Source: CAZOHN01 sp964579325
Lineage (GTDB): Bacteria > Pseudomonadota > Alphaproteobacteria > Rhodobacterales > Rhodobacteraceae
DNA length: 5,884 nt
Reading direction: 5' to 3'
NCBI GenBank assembly: GCA_964579325.1
Contig: CAZOHN010000219.1
Coordinates: 1-5,884, forward strand
The notes under the pieces are model-generated. The model saw nothing but the letters and a program-made list of their open reading frames with translations. It did no database searches and was not told where the DNA came from. Shown here in pieces: positions 3,201 through 5,884 of this stretch. Within the stretch, counting starts at the first letter, position 1; the number at the start of each line of letters is the position of its first letter. A program made the position numbers and the translations under genes.

Positions 3201-5884
3201 CTTGGTCTCGACGTCATTGTTGCGCGACGAGAACTCCACGACACCTGCGGCAAAGCCGAAGACAAGCTTGACGAAATCGGTGCTGTCTATGCCGACATGA
3301 ACACCGAGTTGCTGGAAGTTGGCCGCAGGACCGTCGAACGGATTGAGGACCCGTGCCTCCACGACGAACGCGCGGTTCTTGACGCCGAGTTGGTAGTCAT
3401 CCTGCGGGTCATTGCTGGTTCCGGTGTCGCCGGTGCTTGCCGTGACGTTGAGCGTTCCGCCCGAGACCGTCGCGGTTCCCGTCTCCTCATCGAAGGGCTT
3501 GAGCGCCGAAGAGCCGACGATGCCAGCCTGCAGAAGGCCGGTGAAACCCGCCTCGTAGGGCGTGCCGTCGGTGTTGAAGTCGAGGTTGATGACCTCGCCC
3601 GAGGTGAGCAGGACCCCGTTGCCCGCATCGTAGGCGAAGGAGTCGTCGACGTTGGGGATCGAGTCGCCGTCCACGTCCGGATCAATGCTGTTGGGGATGG
3701 TGTCCCCGTCCAGATCGCCGCCCGGAGAGACGTCACCACCAATGCTGCCACCGCCGATGTCGAGGGTCAGCGACTGGCTGACCTCGACGTTGAGGTTGGG
3801 AGAAGTGGCAAGGTCGGCAATCTGGCCTGCCGGGAGTGTCACCGTCAGGGGAAGGCCGTCCGTCCAGCCGCCGTCCGGCGCTGCGATGGCGTAGCTGGCG
3901 ACCCCGTTCTCGAAGCCCAGGAAACTGACCGTTGCGAGGGCCGGGAAGCCGCTGACCTGCAACTGCAGATCCTCGATGCCCAGCGTCGACGGGTCGATGC
4001 CGCTTGCGTCGTCGAGCACGATGCTGACCAGGAGCGGGCTGTTGGCGTCGACCGGGTTGGTCAGTGTCATGACCGCCGAAGGCGGCTGCGTGTCGGCCGG
4101 CGGGCCGCTGAGGCGAACCACTTCGATCGCGTTCACGATCGGGTTCTGGATGCCCTCCACCGTGTCCTGCAGGAACCCGATGTTGAGTACTCCGTCAGTC
4201 ACCTCGATCTCGGCGGACAACAGGCCCACATTCGCCCCGAACGCCGTTCCGGGCGTGATGTTGTCGAAGGCAACCGGCACTGCACCTTCGAGCGAGGCGT
4301 CGAAGATCCGGAAAGCGCTTGCCTGGCCCCCAGCGAACAGCTCGGCCACGTAGAGGTTGACCCGGTAGAAGCCCGCCCCGCCGATATCTGCCACGGGGAT
4401 GTTGTAGCTGAACGGCGCATCGCTGGAGCGTGCGGTGTCGAGCACGCTTTCGGGAACGCCGGTCGGGATCGCGGCCGGGCTGCCGGTATAGCCCGCCGCC
4501 GGTGCGTCACCGCGGTTGTCGGTGGTCTGGAGGTATTGCGACCCGGCGCCGTTGTCGGCGAGCCAGTTCGGGCCGCCGTCGATCGCCGAGACCTCCGGCC
4601 CGAAGGCGTTGATCCGCAGGACGATCTGATCCTCCTCCACCGGCGCCTCGGTCACGATGATCGCGAGCGCAACCGAGACCGCGTCCGGGGCGCCGCCAAC
4701 GGTTGCGTCATCGACCGTGACGGCAACATCGAGCGTCGGATTGCTTGCTGCATCGAGCGCCTGGCCAGCCTTGAGGAAGAGTTCGGTGCCGATGATCTCG
4801 AACAGGTCCGCATCGGCGCCCGTCAGGCCGAGAACGTTCTCGCCAATACCGTCGTCGATCACCGTGATGTCCGCGATCTTGATCGCCGCGGAGGTGCCCT
4901 CGGCGATCTCGCCGAGTACGTTGGTCAGCACCACAGCCGTCGGTGCCTCATTGACTGGTGCTCCACCGGCCGCAGTGATCGACAGGCTGTCGAGTTGCGC
5001 GATGAAGCCCGGAGCACCGCCGCCATCCGCCTGCGTGAAGCCCACGCCGACGCCCTGGTTCGGATCCGCCAGTGCCGCGGCCAGCGCCCCGCCGATCGGG
5101 GCCGTGCCATAACTCTGCGTAGTGATGACGGATCCGTCTGCCGCGAGGAAGGCAACCGATCCAGTCACGGTGGCCGATGTCGCGTCGATGGACACCACTT
5201 CGAAGGTGATGACCGCCCTCTCGAAATCATCGAGACCCGCGCCCGCCGGAAGGGGCACGTTCGCGGTCGGCCCGGTGCCGCCATACTTCGTGCCGACGTC
5301 GTTCTCCTGCTTCTGGAACTCGACCACGCCGGCGGCCTGGCCGAACACGAGCTTGACCATGTTCGCGCTGTCGAGGCCCAGATGCAGCCCCAGTTGGTCG
5401 AAGCTGTTCGGGTTCTGCGCCGGCCCGAACCATGGGTTGAGCACGACCGCCGTCGCCGTGAAGGAGCCGTTCTTCACCCCGACCTGGACATCGTCCTGCG
5501 GGTTGTTCGCACTGCCCGTGTCGCCGGCGGTGACCGGGTCGATCGTCAGCAGCCCGCCCGCGACGCTGGCCGCACCGGTATCCTCGTTGAAGTTGCCGCC
5601 ATTTGCCGTGCCTGGCAGGAAGCCGGTCATCCCGTTCTGGTAGATCGTGCCATCGACATCGAAGTCGAACAGCCTGACCTCTCCCGGTGTCAGGGTCATC
5701 CCGTTCTCGGCATCATATGCAAAAGCGTCATCGACGTTGAGAATGCCATCGCCATCGACATCGGGATCGGCGCTGTTGAGGACCCCGTCATCATCGAGGT
5801 CTCCATCCGGCGCAAAGATATCGCCGGAGGGCTCCGCCACGTCGGTGACGGCGAGGGTGAAGGGGGTGGCGGCGTCGGGGGTTG
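243..5884 (-). CDS. Giant secreted multidomain protein (malectin, cadherin-like, LamG-like, Ca-binding modules), 5' end outside window
   Basis: This is the C-terminal part of a very large extracellular protein, probably binding polysaccharide or acting as a surface adhesin. The frame runs without a stop from the window edge to TGA at 243-245. Numbering here takes the GTG at 5838-5840 as residue 1, but that GTG is internal: 14 further complete codons upstream read as beta-strand sequence (TPDAATPFTLAVTDVAEP). Order of modules: Ca-loop/LamG-like copy 1 (12-293), cadherin-like (297-400), malectin-like (404-580), Ig-like (583-697), Ca-loop/LamG-like copy 2 (707-989), unassigned beta-rich domain (998-1372), twin beta-sandwich (1375-1580), dystroglycan-type cadherin-like (1595-1683), C-terminal domain (1684-1865). 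I found no cysteine and only about 60 Lys plus Arg, against abundant Asp; both are usual in large exported calcium-dependent proteins of Gram-negatives. No transmembrane helix, LPXTG or PEP-CTERM anchor is seen at the C-terminus. No catalytic motif is visible. Domain names are by eye; function is inferred. Confidence 0.93.
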   Translation of the reverse strand, partial: TPDAATPFTLAVTDVAEPSGDIFAPDGDLDDDGVLNSADPDVDGDGILNVDDAFAYDAENGMTLTPGEVRLFDFDVDGTIYQNGMTGFLPGTANGGNFNEDTGAASVAGGLLTIDPVTAGDTGSANNPQDDVQVGVKNGSFTATAVVLNPWFGPAQNPNSFDQLGLHLGLDSANMVKLVFGQAAGVVEFQKQENDVGTKYGGTGPTANVPLPAGAGLDDFERAVITFEVVSIDATSATVTGSVAFLAADGSVITTQSYGTAPIGGALAAALADPNQGVGVGFTQADGGGAPGFIAQLDSLSITAAGGAPVNEAPTAVVLTNVLGEIAEGTSAAIKIADITVIDDGIGENVLGLTGADADLFEIIGTELFLKAGQALDAASNPTLDVAVTVDDATVGGAPDAVSVALAIIVTEAPVEEDQIVLRINAFGPEVSAIDGGPNWLADNGAGSQYLQTTDNRGDAPAAGYTGSPAAIPTGVPESVLDTARSSDAPFSYNIPVADIGGAGFYRVNLYVAELFAGGQASAFRIFDASLEGAVPVAFDNITPGTAFGANVGLLSAEIEVTDGVLNIGFLQDTVEGIQNPIVNAIEVVRLSGPPADTQPPSAVMTLTNPVDANSPLLVSIVLDDASGIDPSTLGIEDLQLQVSGFPALATVSFLGFENGVASYAIAAPDGGWTDGLPLTVTLPAGQIADLATSPNLNVEVSQSLTLDIGGGSIGGDVSPGGDLDGDTIPNSIDPDVDGDSIPNVDDSFAYDAGNGVLLTSGEVINLDFNTDGTPYEAGFTGLLQAGIVGSSALKPFDEETGTATVSGGTLNVTASTGDTGTSNDPQDDYQLGVKNRAFVVEARVLNPFDGPAANFQQLGVHVGIDSTDFVKLVFGFAAGVVEFSSRNNDVETKVSGANIALPAVLGGLGGFEAVDITLAVNATSATAATVQGFATFLDAAGQPIAGATNVSFGAASITGALAAALFDESVGVGTGFTQTSLGGGGTFLAQLDSFKVTGGGGGSVEPPDPGNAQEAFASQADLVTDETYGVGVTGAAVLKIMEGATGVAASNFGANSFTVENTGDKKISAIFIDVTSALYQDSVFDPDGLGGDNAAKAWAVNTAGGTGGYVTGTGYFLPGQAPIPNFGGSGGPSNGGFKGAMVKFDPTVDGGFEFGEVVGFSGDMDPNSIAGMAKSNVDSGAVEGWDVGGISGHELIGSLFTVLFDDGTTASGQLMGDKSNAGSIAIASQALGSEIVSLVVNGTPEGGVGTYGGTPPTVIVTGDAGQLVRITMTRGFDPVTNEASGIDDLVTARLDRYDFKANNAFDEQSFDVTIGANGTFDATNLFKYGVASGTGKGSFPGDTTAPIGFVAAAIGTVGGEVVAVGPVTAPIYLDNVGGPVVGGGNTAPDGYFQIIGSGSANGRFKVQVEDTNAANAGIAPGGNWSYATAADPDGDQSGFQGDGYYLFGPNQSTSTGIVSVSEDNILEYTILITEADLGTYNFRVRASRDGLAASDQQNDIWLNFKKAGTNEVIEEYLAPSTSEPEPTSQGYIKVFGGPNNGTWGYATAYDGLPANPPVQLVIAEAGLYTIQIAGRSQGFHMDFWELYKGSAPAVGASNSAFVPTGPTVPTVATPIADQEVEEGAAFSFTVPAGTFSDLDGDILTLSITAPAGFTLTGSTITAPPGLPQGDYEIVVTATDDDQNSVSDTFIVSVVEDIGPTGELRKAIATGADDTDQNANGGTVNLTKADLELGDSGRDVGLRFTDLDLADLVGVDIIDAYIEFTARSGSSGTINATISLEDSVSAASFSAANGPADRDTFVFTTNWTDSAVPTTGATYRTDDLSDMIEAFIAAKAGEVSTSDEIVFVIEDIGGIRKSLSFEGNGAPELVLVFQDEDLL
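246..791 (-). other. C-terminal beta-rich domain with acidic end (residues 1684-1865)
   Basis: After ELRKAI (1689-1694) come a gapped Asp stretch GADDTDQNANGGTVNL (1697-1712), ADLELGDSGRDVGLRFTDLD (1715-1734) and IIDAYIEFTA (1743-1752), then TISLEDS and a closing strand APELVLVFQ (1852-1860). The combination of D-L-E-L, V-G-L-R-F and A-Y-I-E-F is shared with beta-sandwich domains that I recall near the C-terminus of secreted hydrolases and phosphatases. The last five residues, DEDLL, are acidic followed by hydrophobic, which could belong to a type I secretion signal; there are no RTX nonapeptides to support this. No membrane anchor is present. Confidence 0.55.
792..1058 (-). other. Dystroglycan-type cadherin-like domain (residues 1595-1683)
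   Basis: The run VATPIADQEVEEGAAFSFTV (1598-1617), FSDLDGDILTLSI (1622-1634), a short ITAPPGLPQGDYEIVVTATD (1647-1666) and SVSDTFIVSV (1671-1680) is the standard layout of this Ig-like fold: P-I-x-D-Q-x-x-x-E-G, F-x-D-x-D-G-D, then V-T-A-T-D. It is usually a calcium-bound spacer in bacterial surface and secreted proteins. Here it joins the CBM-like segment to the C-terminal domain. Confidence 0.8.
1101..1718 (-). other. Twin beta-sandwich, CBM-like segment (residues 1375-1580)
   Basis: Two related halves are visible. The first has GYFQIIGSGSANGRF (1377-1391), NWSYATAADPDG (1410-1421), ITEADLGTYNFRVRASRDG (1459-1477) and NDIWLNF (1485-1491). The second has GYIKVFGGPNNGTW (1517-1530), GYATAYDG (1531-1538), VIAEAGLYTIQIAGRSQG (1548-1565) and HMDFWELY (1567-1574). 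The shared order is G-Y, W-x-Y-A-T-A, E-A-x-L-x-T-Y or E-A-G-L-Y, R-x-S and a closing D-x-W. The clustered Trp, Tyr and Asn-Asp residues suit a sugar-binding face, so a carbohydrate-binding module is likely, but the family is not established. Confidence 0.55.
1725..2849 (-). other. Unassigned beta-rich domain or domain pair (residues 998-1372)
   Basis: I cannot name this stretch of about 375 residues with confidence. It has VTGAAVLKIMEG (1019-1030), then FTVENTGDKKISAIFIDVTS (1044-1063), VFDPDGLGGDNAAKAW (1070-1085), GFEFGEVVGFSGDMDPNSI (1138-1156), an SGHELIGSLFTVLFDDGTT run (1178-1196) and, later, VIVTGDAGQLVRITMTRGFD (1245-1264). The first half, with VENTGD, VFDPDG and a D-x-D-P-x-S-I segment before an F-x-D-G-T strand, resembles an uncharacterised extracellular beta-sandwich that I recall from large environmental bacterial proteins; that is memory, not a search. 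The second half ends in a Gly-rich linker (1363-1372). Confidence 0.5.
2874..3722 (-). repeat. Ca-binding loop + LamG-like module, copy 2 (residues 707-989)
   Basis: This is the second copy of the module, with matching landmarks: GDLDGDTIPNSIDPDVDGDS (708-727), NVDDSFAYDA (730-739), GEVINLDFNTDGT (748-760), NDPQDDYQLGVKN (810-822), QLGVHVGIDSTDFVKLVFG (844-862), AGVVEF (865-870) and AQLDSFKV (976-983). The first Ca loop is altered: DLDGDT lacks the Gly that follows the third Asp in copy 1, while DPDVDG is kept. A glycine run (985-989) and a VEPPDP linker follow and separate it from the next domain. DNA-level identity is clearly lower than protein similarity, so the duplication is old or the copies were gained separately. 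Confidence 0.8.
3750..4094 (-). other. Bacterial Ig-like domain (residues 583-697)
   Basis: The segment opens DTQPPSAVMTLTNP (583-596) and continues with PLLVSIVLDDASGIDPSTLG (602-621), a strand around VSGFPALATVSFLG (629-642), GWTDGLPLTVTLPAGQIADL (658-677) and SQSLTLDIGGGS (688-699). The pattern D-x-x-P-P at the start, D-D-x-S-G-I-D at the middle and a late aspartate before the last strand are typical of Ig-fold spacer domains in bacterial surface proteins. It bridges the malectin-like domain to LamG-like copy 2. The exact family is not certain. Confidence 0.6.
4101..4631 (-). other. Malectin-like carbohydrate-binding domain (residues 404-580)
   Basis: The start LRINAFGPEV (408-417), a following W426, the strand GAGFYRVNLYVAELFAG (488-504), RIFDASLEG (511-519), EIEVTDGVLNIGFL (544-557) and the closing NPIVNAIEVVRL (566-577) match the malectin family pattern: Y-x-V-x-L-x-x-A-E-L-F, R-x-F-D, x-E-G, D-G-x-L-x-I and N-A-I-E-V. 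Malectin itself binds glucose-rich oligosaccharide in the eukaryotic ER. Bacterial members are usually attached to secreted glycan-active or adhesive proteins. The ligand here is unknown. Of all modules in this window, this one gives the clearest pointer to glycan binding. Confidence 0.8.
4641..4952 (-). other. Cadherin-like domain (residues 297-400)
   Basis: The segment begins NEAPTAVVL and contains IAEGTSAAIKIADITVIDD (312-330), then ADLFEIIGTELFLKAGQALD (344-363) and PTLDVAVTVDD (368-378). This strand order, with the phrase L-F-E-I-x-G-x-E-L-F-L and a later V-x-V-x-V-D-D, is the usual signature of bacterial cadherin-like repeats, which are calcium-stabilised Ig-fold spacers in surface proteins. 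It separates LamG-like copy 1 from the malectin-like domain. The role as a rigid spacer is inferred. Confidence 0.75.
4962..5807 (-). repeat. Ca-binding loop + LamG-like module, copy 1 (residues 12-293)
   Basis: The module opens with thrombospondin-type-3-like calcium loops: DLDDDG (14-19) and DPDVDGDG (25-32), both fitting DxDxDG, then NVDDAFAYDA. A ConA/LamG-like beta-sandwich follows, marked by GEVRLFDFDVDGT (53-65), NPQDDVQVGVKNGSF (113-127), the strand pair around DQLGLHLGLDSANMVKLVFG (148-167), AGVVEF (170-175) and the closing strand AQLDSLSI (281-288). Modules of this kind typically bind sugars or matrix with calcium help; binding here is inferred. It aligns along its whole length with copy 2 at 2874-3722; about 41 of the first 68 aligned residues are identical by hand count. 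Asp codons in the Ca loops are mostly GAT, unlike copy 2. Confidence 0.8.

Noticed and set aside
243..5884. RTX calcium-binding nonapeptide repeats
   Set aside because: Gly- and Asp-rich stretches are common, but I see no series of GGxGxDxUx units; the calcium loops are of the DxDxDG thrombospondin-type-3 kind.
243..5884. A catalytic domain (glycosidase, phosphatase, protease) within the visible chain
   Set aside because: No recognisable catalytic motif was found; all assigned segments are beta-sandwich binding or spacer modules.
1..5884. CRISPR array, tRNA or rRNA gene, insertion sequence or other mobile element
   Set aside because: There are no short regularly spaced repeats, cloverleaf-like sequence, terminal inverted repeats or transposase-like reading frame.

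Overview
This high-GC window (roughly two thirds G+C by eye) is almost entirely one enormous minus-strand gene. It encodes the C-terminal 1,879 or so residues of a secreted, modular, carbohydrate-binding or adhesin-like protein. The reading frame is still open at the right edge, so the real N-terminus, any signal peptide and any catalytic domain lie outside. The GC-rich codon use, the acidic and cysteine-free protein, and the mix of malectin, cadherin-like and Ca-binding modules suggest a Gram-negative bacterium. An alphaproteobacterium (sphingomonad, Erythrobacter or Rhodobacterales type) is my best guess, but no marker gene proves it.

Layout, reading the protein from N to C (right to left on the map): end of an unseen domain (5841-5884); Ca-binding loop plus LamG-like module, copy 1 (4962-5807); cadherin-like domain (4641-4952); malectin-like domain (4101-4631); Ig-like domain (3750-4094); Ca-binding loop plus LamG-like module, copy 2 (2874-3722); a large domain I cannot assign confidently (1725-2849); a twin beta-sandwich segment (1101-1718); a second cadherin/dystroglycan-type domain (792-1058); and a C-terminal beta-rich domain (246-791). 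The stop codon is TGA at 243-245.

To the left, 60-242 is a non-coding convergent spacer with one GC-rich hairpin (168-187) that pairs better in the minus-strand transcript. Bases 3-59 look like the last 18 codons of a plus-strand gene that ends facing the large gene.

No enzyme active site, RNA gene, mobile element or CRISPR array is visible. Everything recognisable in the large protein is a binding or spacer module. The most interesting material is the duplicated Ca-loop/LamG-like module with contrasting codon use, the unassigned domain of about 375 residues, and the question of what the missing N-terminus does.
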